Shown here: in pieces, positions 49,772 to 60,022 of the stretch
Layout of the letters: each line of letters opens with the position of its first letter
How positions within the stretch are numbered: position 1 is the stretch's first letter
Assembly (NCBI GenBank): GCA_963210315.1
Contig: OY723240.1
Span: 1,984,001-2,048,000 of the forward strand
DNA: 64,000 bases
Source: Rhynchopus euleeides
Lineage: Eukaryota > Euglenozoa > Diplonemea > Diplonemida > Diplonemidae
Reading direction: 5' to 3'
Notes under the pieces: model-generated
Told to the model about the DNA's origin: nothing
Seen by the model: only the letters and a program-made list of their open reading frames with translations
Database searches by the model: none
Position numbers and translations under genes: made by a program

Positions 49772-49941
49772 CCACTCAGCCGGACGCACAGCTCTTCGGG
49801 CTACTTTTTCCCCGACAACGGTTTGGACCCACAGAAAAATGGCTCTCCCCCCAGCAAAAGTACGATGATGAGTCTCGGGCACCCTCGGAACAGGACGCTT
49901 CGTTCCCCAACCCGGATCCGGACTTCGGCGAGCCCGAGGAC

Positions 49942-51297
49942 ATGAACGACGCAGGGCCGGGTATTATGTCACTGTACGACGAGTCGGTGGGGGTGCTGAG
50001 TCGGCAGTCCCGGGGTGTAGTCACAGCCCGTCGCCCCCCCACAGAGCCACGTACTGCAAAGGACGCCGAACGTATCGCCTTCATATCTAAGAACCGCATC
50101 AACCTCACACGTCTAAGACAACTAGATGTACAGTCTGAACTCTCAGGAGTGATCGAGCCCATCATGGACACGGACGCGTTTATAAACCTCATCTACCCCG
50201 AGACGAGGGACCTGGTATACAGCCGGTGTTTCTCTCGAGGTACCTCACGACACCTCGCGGACCACCTCCCGTATCTGGAAAAGGTAAAAGTGCTTGAGAA
50301 GGTCGAGTCAGAAGAACAACAAGTGGTCCTCCATGGCTTCACAGTTGAAAAACGTAGCGGCGGGCTACGGTTTGTGGTCGACGCCCGAAAGCTCAACGAA
50401 ATCATGGTGCGGCCCCCTGAAATGCGACTCCCCAAGGTACAGGACCTCATACGGCACATTCTCGACAACGACTGGGTGGTCCTCGCAGATGGTAGATCAT
50501 GGTTTTACCAGTTCGAGGTGGTGGCAGGCGTCAGGAAGTTCTTCGGGATCAATGCGGGTGGAGCGAGAGGGCCTTTCGAGCGCACCCGACTTCGATGCAT
50601 GTGTATGGGATGGTCTCACGCCCCAGTCATCGCACACCGTGCGGCAAGGGTACTGCTTCCGCCTGAACAGGGCATCACATGGATCGACAACTTCATCGTC
50701 ACCGCAAAGACCCAGACACAAGCGCTCAACAACTTCGCAAACTTCATGGAGCGCTGCCAGTGGGTGAACGCGGACATCAACACCGAAGACGACGAGTACG
50801 GAACACCGCTACAACGATTTACTGCCCTAGGCATCGAGTTCGATCTCACCCTGCATCGATTCCGGTCGTCGCCAAAGTGGGTCAAACGATTCTTACAACG
50901 AAAGGAGCTGACAGCAGTATCGTCAGGGTGGGCCACACCGAGGGAGTTCTATGCAGTCTTCGGGTCTTTGGTGTGGCACAGCTACGTCACAAGGGCGCCC
51001 CTGTGTTTCCTTCGTAGTGCCTTGTCATACATACGCAGGATAGCAGCACTGACAGCGACAAGCAAGGACGCCTGGGACGAAAAGACGTCGGTGCCCCCGT
51101 CAGTGATTTCGGACACACACACACACGGATCGCTCAAGTCACACTCAATATATGGCGGGGTCGGCCTCCTACAACAACAAGGGAGGTCTGGTCCGATGCG
51201 TCCAGCACAGCGTGGGGGTGCATTTTGGAAGGCGAGCCTGACCGTGTGGCACAGGGTGATTTCGCGTCTGCCGAGCTCGAGACTCACATTTATGTGA
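49942..51297 (+). CDS. Reverse transcriptase of the recombinase retrotransposon
   Basis: The frame is open from just after the recombinase stop (49772); the first in-frame ATG is 49942. RT motifs: GGLRFVVDARKLNEIM, VVLADGRSWFYQF (metal Asp codon 50488-50490), MCMGWSHAPVIAHRAA (motif B), and ITWIDNFIV where a YxDD-type box is expected, so only the first aspartate (50686-50688) is present and the second is Asn. A thumb-like region (RFTALGIEFDL, WVKRFLQRKEL) follows. After VISD the frame runs through an (AC)7 tract and becomes meaningless, because RNase H lies in another frame. Confidence 0.75.
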   Translation: MNDAGPGIMSLYDESVGVLSRQSRGVVTARRPPTEPRTAKDAERIAFISKNRINLTRLRQLDVQSELSGVIEPIMDTDAFINLIYPETRDLVYSRCFSRGTSRHLADHLPYLEKVKVLEKVESEEQQVVLHGFTVEKRSGGLRFVVDARKLNEIMVRPPEMRLPKVQDLIRHILDNDWVVLADGRSWFYQFEVVAGVRKFFGINAGGARGPFERTRLRCMCMGWSHAPVIAHRAARVLLPPEQGITWIDNFIVTAKTQTQALNNFANFMERCQWVNADINTEDDEYGTPLQRFTALGIEFDLTLHRFRSSPKWVKRFLQRKELTAVSSGWATPREFYAVFGSLVWHSYVTRAPLCFLRSALSYIRRIAALTATSKDAWDEKTSVPPSVISDTHTHGSLKSHSIYGGVGLLQQQGRSGPMRPAQRGGAFWKASLTVWHRVISRLPSSRLTFM

Positions 51298-51599
51298 AGG
51301 AGCTGTTCGCGGCGTGCCAAGCGGTGCGCCTGGCAACCTTGTTCGTTCGGGATACCACCCTACATCTGCGAGTAGACAATCTGCCAGCAGTGTTCTCCAT
51401 CTCGCAAGGACACTCTTCGAACTACCTGGGTAACAAGATTTTAAGTGACCTGTTCACATGCGCAGATTCGGCAGCCTGTCACATCGTCTGTTCCTGGGTG
51501 CCGACGGACGCACAACGAGCTGACCCCCTTACGCGAGGTTTAGTGGACACAACAGCCGTGCCCTTACCTTCCTACACCTTAAGCGCTTCGCGTCCCTGA
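51129..51599 (+). CDS. RNase H domain of the recombinase retrotransposon, frame-shifted
   Basis: In the frame one base off from RT. Motifs: VWSDASSTAWGCIL (first Asp, codon 51195), HIYVKELFAACQAVRL (Glu), LHLRVDNLPAVFSIS (Asp), SWVPTDAQRADPLTRG (final Asp), typical of RNase H in YR and Ty3-like elements. It has no own start codon. The switch from RT occurs within or near (AC)7 at 51113-51126: a change of that tract's length by one or two bases relative to a multiple of three would break a once-continuous RT-RNase H protein. Programmed frameshifting or a read error are alternatives. Confidence 0.7.
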   Translation: MAQVTLNIWRGRPPTTTREVWSDASSTAWGCILEGEPDRVAQGDFASAELETHIYVKELFAACQAVRLATLFVRDTTLHLRVDNLPAVFSISQGHSSNYLGNKILSDLFTCADSAACHIVCSWVPTDAQRADPLTRGLVDTTAVPLPSYTLSASRP

Positions 51600-52018
51600 G
51601 GGTCCTGGGTGGAAGCGGTCAACAAAACATTCCTTTTTCGTTCCCCTATTTTGTTTGTCCAGATCATCAAACATTCACAGACACAAGGACGTCGAGTACG
51701 CGTATTTATACCATCCAAAACACAGCGCAGCTGTGTATTGGAGGAAATACGATACGAGAAGGACTGGCGTCATTACCTCTGTCATGGTTTCCATTTCTTC
51801 GTGCTCCACCACACCTTCTGTACTTCAGACAACACAAACACACAACACACGGTCGTGAGATTTGTGCAGAGGAGTGGTGGAAGCGGTCAACAAAACATTC
51901 CTTTTTCTGTACTTCATTGCTGGAGTTACACAGAAAACCAAATCACCCGCGTGAGCCAAAGTCGGCCCTGAGCCGCGCGGCCCGAGCCACACTACAAGCT
52001 GGGAGAGTACACAGCAGC

Positions 52019-52418
52019 AAATTACACGCGGGCGCCAAAGCTTAGACGCGGGCGTTGAAGTCGGCCTTGCGCCGCGGTGCGAGCCACGAACAGGTTGGGT
52101 GCACACGGCAGCGAATTCTTGCGTGCGCTGAAGTCGGCCCTGAGCCGCGGTGCGAGACACGCAACAAGTCGGAGGACACAGCAGCAAATTACACTCGGGC
52201 GTCAGAGTTTAGACGCGGGCGTTGCAGTCGGCCCTGAGCCGCGGAGCGAGCCACGAACAGGTTTGGAGTTACACGGCAGCCAAGCACTCGCGTGAGCAAA
52301 AGTCGGCCCTGAGCCGCGGCGCGTGACACGCAACAAGGGGGAGTACACAGCAGCAAATTACACGTGGGCAGTTCGGCCCTGACCCAGGGTGCGAAGTCGG
52401 CCCTGAGCCGCGGTGCGA
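52019..52418. repeat. Degenerate 65-75 bp tandem repeat derived from the retroelement repeat
   Basis: Five to six imperfect units with AAGTCGGCCCTGAGCCGCGG, GCGAGCCACGAAC and CACAGCAGCAAATTACAC. The same words end each 313-bp direct repeat (47852-47913 and 51957-52018), so this looks like local amplification of the element's end. Confidence 0.75.
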
Positions 52419-52422
52419 GCTG

Positions 52423-52672
52423 GATAAGCAACCCCCCCAGCGATCAGAAGTCCTGCTTTGTCGTGGGGGAAGTATGGAAGAGCATCCAACACGTCACCAA
52501 CGAGGAACAACAACTTCTCAAAGAGCTGTGGGACACGTTTTCCTCAAGAGAGTTCTTTAAACTCATGGAGGTGATGGACCCGGAAGCAGTTGCCCAGGAG
52601 GTGATTGCTGATGAAGTGCTGGAGGCGTCGGAAGAGAGGTGGCGGGACGTCTTGGGGCGTACCACCACTTAG
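52423..52672 (+). pseudogene. Fragment of hAT transposase 3' end
   Basis: The same 82 C-terminal codons as 45721-45970 (WISNPPSDQKSC to RTTT, then TAG). The remainder of the gene is absent. An apparent N-terminal extension is read out of the preceding tandem repeat and is not genuine. Confidence 0.85.
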
Positions 52673-52814
52673 CCGTATCCCATCCTTGTGGTGTTGTCTC
52701 ATGTGGCCACCTAGCCATCCCATTGCCTCCCTCAGAAGCCTGTAGTAATAGTGCGATATGGGCATATCGCATACGATATCAAAGCTGACTAAACACGATA
52801 TAAATACGATATAT

Positions 52815-55438
52815 GGGGGGTGTCGATTTTTTCGGTTTTTTTCGGTTTTTTCCTTTTTTTTCGTTTTTTCCGCCTGTGGGCGCTGGCTGCGACTTGGTCA
52901 AAATTCGACGAAAAAAATCCGAAAAAAAAAAACGGAAAACGAAAAAACGGAAAATCCCAAAATCGACACCCTGATTTTCCGTTTTTTTCCGTTTTTTTCC
53001 CAGCACCAGAAATAGGCAGGGTTGTCGTAAGACCGGCGTGCCAAGGGGGAGGTGCTCGCATTTTTTTTGGGGGGTCCAGAATGGGTCGTTTTTGGACATT
53101 TGAGCCCACTGCGAGCAGTGCCGGGTCCCGGAAACGCTGTTTCAAACGCTCAAAAGGGGAGGCGGTGGGCACCAGAACCCAGTAAATTTACCACAAATGG
53201 ACCCACCCACAAACGGGTTACCCCCTGCCTCTAGGGGTTCCCCCCACCCACAAACGGGTTCCCCCCGACCTCTAGGGGTTCCCCCCACCCACAAATGGGT
53301 TACCCCCTACCTCTAGGGGTTCCCCCCACCCACAAACGGGTTCCCCCCTACCTCTAGGGGTTCCCCCCACTCACAAATGGGTTACCCCCTACCTCTAGGG
53401 GTTCCCCCCACCCACAAACGGGTTACCCCCTACCTCTAGGGGTTCCCCCCACCCACAAATGGGTTACCCCCTACCTCTAGGGGTTCCCCCCACCCACAAA
53501 CGGGTTACCCCCTACCTCTAGGGCTTCCCCCCACCCACAAATGGGTTACCCCCTGCCTCTAGGGGTTCCCCCCACCCACAAATGGGTTACCCCCTACCTC
53601 TAGGGGTTCCCCCCACCCACAAACGGGTTACCCCCTACCTCTAGGGGTTCCCCCCACCCACAAACGGGTTACCCCCTACCTCTAGGGGTTCCCCCCACCC
53701 ACAAATGGGTTACCCCCTGCCTCTAGGGGTTCCCCCCACTCACAAATGGGTTACCCCCTACCTCTAGGGGTTCCCCCCACCCACAAATGGGTTACCCCCT
53801 GCCTCTAGGGGTTCCCCCCACTCACAAATGGGTTACCCCCTACCTCTAGGGGTTCCCCCCACCCACAAATGGGTTACCCCCTGCCTCTAGGGGTTCCCCC
53901 CACCCACAAACGGGTTCCCCCCTACCTCTAGGGGTTCCCCCCACCGACAAACGGGTTACCCCCTACCTCTAGGGGTTCCCCCCACCCACAAATGGGTTAC
54001 CCCCTGCCTCTAGAGGTTCCCCCCACTCACAAACGGGTTACCCCCTACCTCTAGGGGTTCCCCCCACCTACCAATGGGTTACCCCCTGCCTCTAGGGGTT
54101 CCCCCCAGCCACTCATGGGTTACCCCCTACCTCTAGAGGTTCCCCCCAGCCACTCATGGGTTACCCCCTACCTCTAGAGGTTCCCCCCAGCCACTAATGG
54201 GTTGCCCCCTACCTCTAGAGGTTCCCCCCAGCCACTAATGGGTTGCCACCTACCTCTAGAGGTTCCCCCCAGCCACTCATGGGTTGCCCCCTACCTCTAG
54301 AGGTTCCCCCCAGCCACTAATGGGTTGCCACCTACCTCTAGAGGTTCCCCCCAGCCACTCATGGGTTGCCACCTACCTCTAGAGGTTCCCCCCAGCCACC
54401 AATGGGTTGCCACCTAGCTCTAGAGGTTCCCCCCAGCCACTCATGGGTTGCCCCCTACCTCTAGGGGTTCCCCCCAGCCACTCATGGGTTACCCCCTACC
54501 TCTAGAGGTTCCCCCCAGCCACTAATGGGTTGCCACCTACCTCTAGAGGTTCCCCCCAGCCACTCATGGGTTGCCACCTACCTCTAGAGGTTCCCCCCAG
54601 CCACTCATGGGTTGCCCCCTACCTCTAGGGGTTCCCCCCAGCCACTCATGGGTTACCCCCTACCTCTAGAGGTTCCCCCCAGCCACTAATGGGTTGCCCC
54701 CTACCTCTAGAGGTTCCCCCCAGCCACTAATGGGTTGCCACCTACCTCTAGAGGTTCCCCCCAGCCACTCATGGGTTGCCCCCTACCTCTAGAGGTTCCC
54801 CCCAGCCACTAATGGGTTGCCCCCTACCTCTAGAGGTTCCCCCCAGCCACTAATGGGTTGCCACCTACCTCTAGAGGTTCCCCCCAGCCACTCATGGGTT
54901 GCCCCCTACCTCTAGAGGTTCCCCCCAGCCACTAATGGGTTGCCCCCTACCTCTAGAGGTTCCCCCCAGCCACTAATGGGTTGCCACCTACCTCTAGAGG
55001 TTCCCCCCAGCCACCCCCGCCCCGCCCCCCCCCCCCCCCCCCCCCATGACTTCATCCCGTCCCCACCCAAAGCTCAAGCTTCCTGGACACGCTCGTTTGA
55101 GCAATCTGGAATCTGTAGAAGGCTCGCCGTGTAGGCGGCCTTGGCTATTTTGCCGGCTTGCTGGTCTGCGGCCCAGGATGCGCCTGCAGCGCCGTGTTGT
55201 CCCAAGTTCTTGAGGCACCAAGCTTGAGGATTCTCTGGCAGATATGTTCACGATGTCATTCACGTCTCAACGGGTTCTTCGGGTGTCCCATTCAAAAAAA
55301 CACCCGAAAAATATGACGACTTTGCTAAACTGGACCCAACTCCCCATACTCTTTTTTTTGCCATTTTTCAGCATTTTCCCCCGATTTTTCGGTTTTTTTT
55401 TTGAAAAATTTATTTTTTGTCCAGAATCGACACCCCCC
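52815..55438. mobile_element. Nested TIR element with minisatellite, copy B (2624 bp)
   Basis: Same termini and TAT triplets (52812-52814 and 55439-55441) as copy A. The size difference from copy A (1197 bp) is almost wholly the minisatellite. Confidence 0.85.
53202..55010. repeat. 41-bp minisatellite, about 44 units
   Basis: Same unit as 46501-46875. The left part is rich in CACAAATGGG/CTAGGGG units and the right part in AGCCACTAATGG/CTAGAGG units, with mixed higher-order runs. The end units match copy A, so the extra units were gained or lost internally. Confidence 0.95.
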
Positions 55439-55477
55439 TATTGCGATATATTGCGATATCGCCTTAAAAAATACGAT

Positions 55478-57797
55478 GGGGGTCTTCGCTCCGGGTCAAT
55501 TTGGGTCAACTTGGGTCAATTTGGGTCACCCTGGGGTTTTTCACCTTAGGAAAATGGGGGGCTTCGCTCCGGGTCAATCTGGGTCAGCTTGGGTCAGTGA
55601 CCCGGAGCGAAGCCCCCCCCCTTAGGTGACCAAAAATAGGTGAAAATTTTTGCCTATTTTCCCTTGTGTCAAACTTGGAGTCTGACCCAAAAATCGGAAT
55701 CTGTGACCCATGGTTTATATGGGCAAACCTGAAAATTTCCGACTTTTTCCTCAATTTTTCCCACTTCCTGGCCATACCTTTCCCGACCCAAAATCAAACA
55801 AATGCAGCGGAAAATGGCCAAAAATAGGCCAAAAAACCCCAAATTTTTTCCTATGGGAACGAACATGGGGGTCTTCGCTCCGGGTCAATTTGGGTCAACT
55901 TGGGTCAATTTGGGTCACCCTGGGGTTTTTCACCTTAGGAAAATGGGGGGCTTCGCTCCGGGTCAATCTGGGTCAGCTTGGGTCAGTGACCCGGAGCGAA
56001 GCCCCCCCCCTTAGGTGACCAAAAATAGGTGAAAATTTTTGCCTATTTTCCCTTGTGTCAAACTTGGAGTCTGACCCAAAAATCGGAATCTGTGACCCAT
56101 GGTTTATATGGGCAAACCTGAAAATTTCCGACTTTTTCCTCAATTTTTCCCACTTCCTGGCCATACCTTTCCCGACCCAAAATCAAACAAATGCAGCGGA
56201 AAATGGCCAAAAATAGGCCAAAAAACCCCAAATTTTTTCCTATGGGAACGAACATGGGGGTCTTCGCTCCGGGTCAATTTGGGTCAACTTGGGTCAATTT
56301 GGGTCACCCTGGGGTTTTTCACCTTAGGAAAATGGGGGGCTTCGCTCCGGGTCAATCTGGGTCAGCTTGGGTCAGTGACCCGGAGCGAAGCCCCCCCCCT
56401 TAGGTGACCAAAAATAGGTGAAAATTTTTGCCTATTTTCCCTTGTGTCAAACTTGGAGTCTGACCCAAAAATCGGAATCTGTGACCCATGGTTTATATGG
56501 GCAAACCTGAAAATTTCCGACTTTTTCCTCAATTTTTCCCACTTCCTGGCCATACCTTTCCCGACCCAAAATCAAACAAATGCAGCGGAAAATGGCCAAA
56601 AATAGGCCAAAAAACCCCAAATTTTTTCCTATGGGAACGAACATGGGGGTCTTCGCTCCGGGTCAATTTGGGTCAACTTGGGTCAATTTGGGTCACCCTG
56701 GGGTTTTTCACCTTAGGAAAATGGGGGGCTTCGCTCCGGGTCAATCTGGGTCAGCTTGGGTCAGTGACCCGGAGCGAAGCCCCCCCCCTTAGGTGACCAA
56801 AAATAGGTGAAAATTTTTGCCTATTTTCCCTTGTGTCAAACTTGGAGTCTGACCCAAAAATCGGAATCTGTGACCCATGGTTTATATGGGCAAACCTGAA
56901 AATTTCCGACTTTTTCCTCAATTTTTCCCACTTCCTGGCCATACCTTTCCCGACCCAAAATCAAACAAATGCAGCGGAAAATGGCCAAAAATAGGCCAAA
57001 AAACCCCAAATTTTTTCCTATGGGAACGAACATGGGGGTCTTCGCTCCGGGTCAATTTGGGTCAACTTGGGTCAATTTGGGTCACCCTGGGGTTTTTCAC
57101 CTTAGGAAAATGGGGGGCTTCGCTCCGGGTCAATCTGGGTCAGCTTGGGTCAGTGACCCGGAGCGAAGCCCCCCCCCTTAGGTGACCAAAAATAGGTGAA
57201 AATTTTTGCCTATTTTCCCTTGTGTCAAACTTGGAGTCTGACCCAAAAATCGGAATCTGTGACCCATGGTTTATATGGGCAAACCTGAAAATTTCCGACT
57301 TTTTCCTCAATTTTTCCCACTTCCTGGCCATACCTTTCCCGACCCAAAATCAAACAAATGCAGCGGAAAATGGCCAAAAATAGGCCAAAAAACCCCAAAT
57401 TTTTTCCTATGGGAACGAACATGGGGGTCTTCGCTCCGGGTCAATTTGGGTCAACTTGGGTCAATTTGGGTCACCCTGGGGTTTTTCACCTTAGGAAAAT
57501 GGGGGGCTTCGCTCCGGGTCAATCTGGGTCAGCTTGGGTCAGTGACCCGGAGCGAAGCCCCCCCCCTTAGGTGACCAAAAATAGGTGAAAATTTTTGCCT
57601 ATTTTCCCTTGTGTCAAACTTGGAGTCTGACCCAAAAATCGGAATCTGTGACCCATGGTTTATATGGGCAAACCTGAAAATTTCCGACTTTTTCCTCAAT
57701 TTTTCCCACTTCCTGGCCATACCTTTCCCGACCCAAAATCAAACAAATGCAGCGGAAAATGGCCAAAAATAGGCCAAAAAACCCCAAATTTTTTTCC
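55478..57797. repeat. 389-bp tandem repeat, six copies
   Basis: Units start at 55478, 55867, 56256, 56645, 57034 and 57423 (last one about 375 bp). They appear identical base for base. Each begins with the element's own 15-bp terminal sequence and contains an inverted pair TTCGCTCCGGGTC / GACCCGGAGCGAAG. Repeated open frames of 63-102 codons are periodic artefacts. Confidence 0.97.
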
Positions 57798-58438
57798 GGG
57801 GGGCTTCGCCCCCCGGACCCCCCTTGCGTGGGGGGCTTCGCCCCCCACGCCACACGCACCTCCCGGCCGGTGGCCGGTTCGGTCGTCGTCGGCTGCGGCC
57901 AAAGGGCGTGCGGTAGCCGACGCCCTTTTGTGCTCGCCTCCTCCTCCCACACTTCAGCGTGTCGTTTCAGGTGACTCCGTGTTCCTGCTTTGTTCTTCTG
58001 TCGACTGGGACGGGCCAGTCCTCGTGGGTTGCCGCCCGGTGTGTCCTCCCCTGGGACCCCCTCCTCCTCCCACCACTTGCATCTGGTTCAGCTTCAGTGA
58101 GAGCTGAGCGGGAGCCATACTTGCTCTCTTGGACCAATTGTCCGCAGTCCTGCATCATGACGAGTTAGGTATTGCCCAGTCGCAGCCATCCCCCGTCCCA
58201 GGTGTTCTGCCGTGGGCCAGCTCACCATCTGCAGGTCACCCCGTCACACACCAGTGGGCAGGCCCTGTCAACGAAATCGATGTGACTGCTCTTGCCGCAG
58301 GGCAACGGATGTGGGCCTGCATTGCATCCTGTTGCCGCTCAGTTCTGTTCCCACCGGAGCTTCTTCTTGCGCCGCAGATCGAACAGCCTTTCGTGTGGTC
58401 GGCGCCGATCTTGTATAGGACGTAGGCAGTAGGCTGCT
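57798..58438. other. G-rich hairpins and uncertain frames
   Basis: GGGGGGCTTCGCCCCCC palindromes at 57798-57814 and 57833-57852. 58129-58425 is open in one frame but has no recognisable motif. Confidence 0.4.
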
Positions 58439-58849
58439 GTGGGTGACCTGCAGGTTACCCGTCCCTTTCGTGTAGGCAGCGCGAGAGGTGCGATGTTTTT
58501 GTGGGAGCACGGCAGCTGCCCCACACTCCATGCTGCTCTCTTGTCTGCTGTTTATGTTGAACAAGGTCTGGCTGCCAGTGATCTCGCTGGGGGTCGGGCA
58601 AACCAAAAAAGAGGTCGGGCACAGGGTGGCCGAGCTCGCGAGAAAAAAAGTGCAGCCCAACCCCGCCCCGACTTCCCGTGGTATGATGCAAACAGGATCG
58701 AATGCACGGCCACAGAACATTTTCACCCAATTCGAGAGGCACCGGATGTTGCTGCCTTTGGTCGTCCTGCTGGATCAAAAATCAGGAATCCAGCCCCCCA
58801 GCCGCCGGAGGCCACGGTAGTGAACATCCTGAAAGTCTTCGAAGGCTAG
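58439..58849 (+). CDS. Uncertain open frame inside 4-kb element
   Basis: An open frame of 136 codons starting GTG in a GTGGGTGACC context (MGDLQVTRPF). Protein-like middle: MFLWEHGSCPTLHAALLSAV, a basic patch RANQKRGRAQGGRAREKK and DFPWYDANRIECTATEHF. The tail runs into a dispersed repeat and is not coding. It might be a remnant of the element's own protein or a captured exon; no motif identifies it, and the opposite strand is also open. Confidence 0.25.
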   Translation: MGDLQVTRPFRVGSARGAMFLWEHGSCPTLHAALLSAVYVEQGLAASDLAGGRANQKRGRAQGGRAREKKSAAQPRPDFPWYDANRIECTATEHFHPIREAPDVAAFGRPAGSKIRNPAPQPPEATVVNILKVFEG

Positions 58850-59150
58850 TCCCCACACCGGTTGGTGCTGTTGCACATTCCAGGCGGGGATGGTCCTTCG
58901 CTTGGGGCATGATGAGGTGCGCTTCGATGAACACCATCAAGCCCCCAGCATGCCGTTGGGTTTTCATACGCTGCGGCGCATGAAAACTCGGCCACAAGGC
59001 CGAACCCAAAAGCCCCAAAATCTGACCCGGGAGGTAGGGCCGAGGGTAGGGCCATGCCACCCCTGGCGGCCCACCCTCCCAAACAATTACAGAAAAAGGG
59101 AGGTGGGGCCGCGGCCCCCTGCCAGCCCTGGCACGGGATCACTGCTGGCG
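58819..59150. repeat. Dispersed repeat, diverged copy of 1867-2170
   Basis: Preceded by GGAGGCCACGGTA of the 52-bp family; shares CACACCGGTTGGTGCTGT, CATTCCAGG, CATACGCTGCGGCGCAT and GCCAGCCCTGGCACG with 1867-2170. 59151-59483 is gene-free. Confidence 0.6.
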
Positions 59151-59540
59151 GGTAGTTCAGGCTCGTGGCCCTCCTCGTTCCGATAGCCCCTCGGACATCC
59201 AAATGATTCACGTGCAGCAGCCCATGCGCAGAGAACGGTGTGCCGTCTTGTACAGCAACTGTTGGACAACTGTTGAAATCGTTTTTCACCAAAAAAAAAT
59301 CACTCTGCGGGCCAAGTCGAAGATTTTTCTGGGGACTTTTGGTGTCCCCAATTTTTCAATTTTCGAAAAATAAGCTCACTTTGCTAAACTGGACCCAACT
59401 CCCCACACTCTTTTTTCCCGACTTTTTCACGGGTTTTTTCCGGTTTTTTTTGGTTTTTTTTGGCGGATGGAGCGAAGACCCCCGATACATATCGTATTTA
59501 CGATATGATACGATATTACGATTCGTACGTCATCCGTGGT

Positions 59541-59822
59541 GCAGGTTGCAGGTTGGGTGTGTGGGTGGAGCGCTGACATGACTTTGGAGGATACTATTGC
59601 CGGGATGAAATCAACTGGTGTTGGTTGCAGACTTCAAATCTGTAGGCGGGGTGACCCGCAGCGGTTCAATTCCGCCTTCCCGGTGCCTTTTTGTGGGCGA
59701 TAGCCCGGCGCCTGCAGGGGGTACCTTTTCAATTTTTTTCTGGGGATGTCCCTATTTTGCATGTTTGAGCCCGTTTTCGATGGAATTTCACTGTTTTGAG
59801 CTTGTTTTCGCGTCGCAAATGC
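59541..59822 (+). repeat. tRNA-Sec unit, copy 3
   Basis: Preceded by the hAT right end (59484-59540), as in copy 2, and followed by the same downstream flank as copy 1 (CTGGGGATGTCCCTATTTTG to CGCGTCGCAAATGCG). Confidence 0.85.
59599..59685 (+). tRNA. tRNA-Sec (UCA anticodon), copy 3
   Basis: Identical over 87 nt to copies 1 and 2. Anticodon TCA at 59634-59636; T5 run at 59688-59692. Confidence 0.97.
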
Positions 59823-59893
59823 GTCATAAAATGCGTCCGGAATTCCATTCCCGCCATGATCAGGACATTCTGCGTCCATTTTTCGCGGGTTTC

Positions 59894-60022
59894 GATTTTT
59901 ACCACAACAGGGAACTTGTCAGTGTCAAAAAGATAGTAGGCAGCGCTTGGGCAACAAATTCAACCTCCTCATCAGGCTGCGGAGTTGCTTTTGTTTTGCC
60001 CGGATTTGGCGCACAAACAACA
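59894..60022. repeat. Dispersed 130-bp repeat, copy 2
   Basis: Near-identical to 26949-27085 (differences such as GGAACTTGTC for GGAACCTGTC). 60023-60306 is the upstream region of the next gene, with no feature I can name. Confidence 0.8.

Larger units (their letters stand above)
47601..52018 (+). mobile_element. Tyrosine-recombinase retrotransposon (VIPER/Ngaro-like)
   Basis: Order: direct repeat 47601-47913, gag-like ORF, tyrosine recombinase, RT, RNase H, direct repeat 51706-52018. The two 313-bp repeats are identical as far as I can read. A 32-bp internal piece of the repeat (GGTGGAAGCGGTCAACAAAA...) occurs again at 51607-51638, just before the second repeat, an arrangement like split direct repeats. 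There is no DDE integrase and no TG...CA LTR ends. Recombinase upstream of RT is the order known from trypanosomatid VIPER and differs from DIRS and Ngaro. Confidence 0.8.
52419..55477 (+). mobile_element. Duplicated 3' part of the hAT element (copy B)
   Basis: From CTGGATAAGCAAC this repeats 45717-47348 of the hAT element at near identity, then resumes at 59484-59540 after a 4-kb insertion. The left edge abuts the retroelement-derived tandem repeat, so the duplication joined unrelated sequence here. Confidence 0.9.
55478..59483. mobile_element. 4.0-kb TIR insertion in hAT copy B
   Basis: 15-bp perfect TIRs (GGGGGTCTTCGCTCC at 55478 and its complement ending 59483) flanked by GAT at 55475-55477 and 59484-59486. 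The empty site with one GAT is 47346-47348 in copy A. It contains the 389-bp array, G-rich hairpins (57796-57860), an open frame at 58439-58849, a 52-bp-family fragment and a dispersed repeat. Confidence 0.85.

Noticed and set aside
47601..52018. LTR retrotransposon.
   Set aside because: No DDE integrase or protease and no TG...CA repeat ends; a complete tyrosine recombinase is present instead.
46501..55010. CRISPR or telomere interpretation of the 41-bp arrays.
   Set aside because: There are no unique spacers between repeats, the genome is eukaryotic, and the unit is not a telomere repeat.
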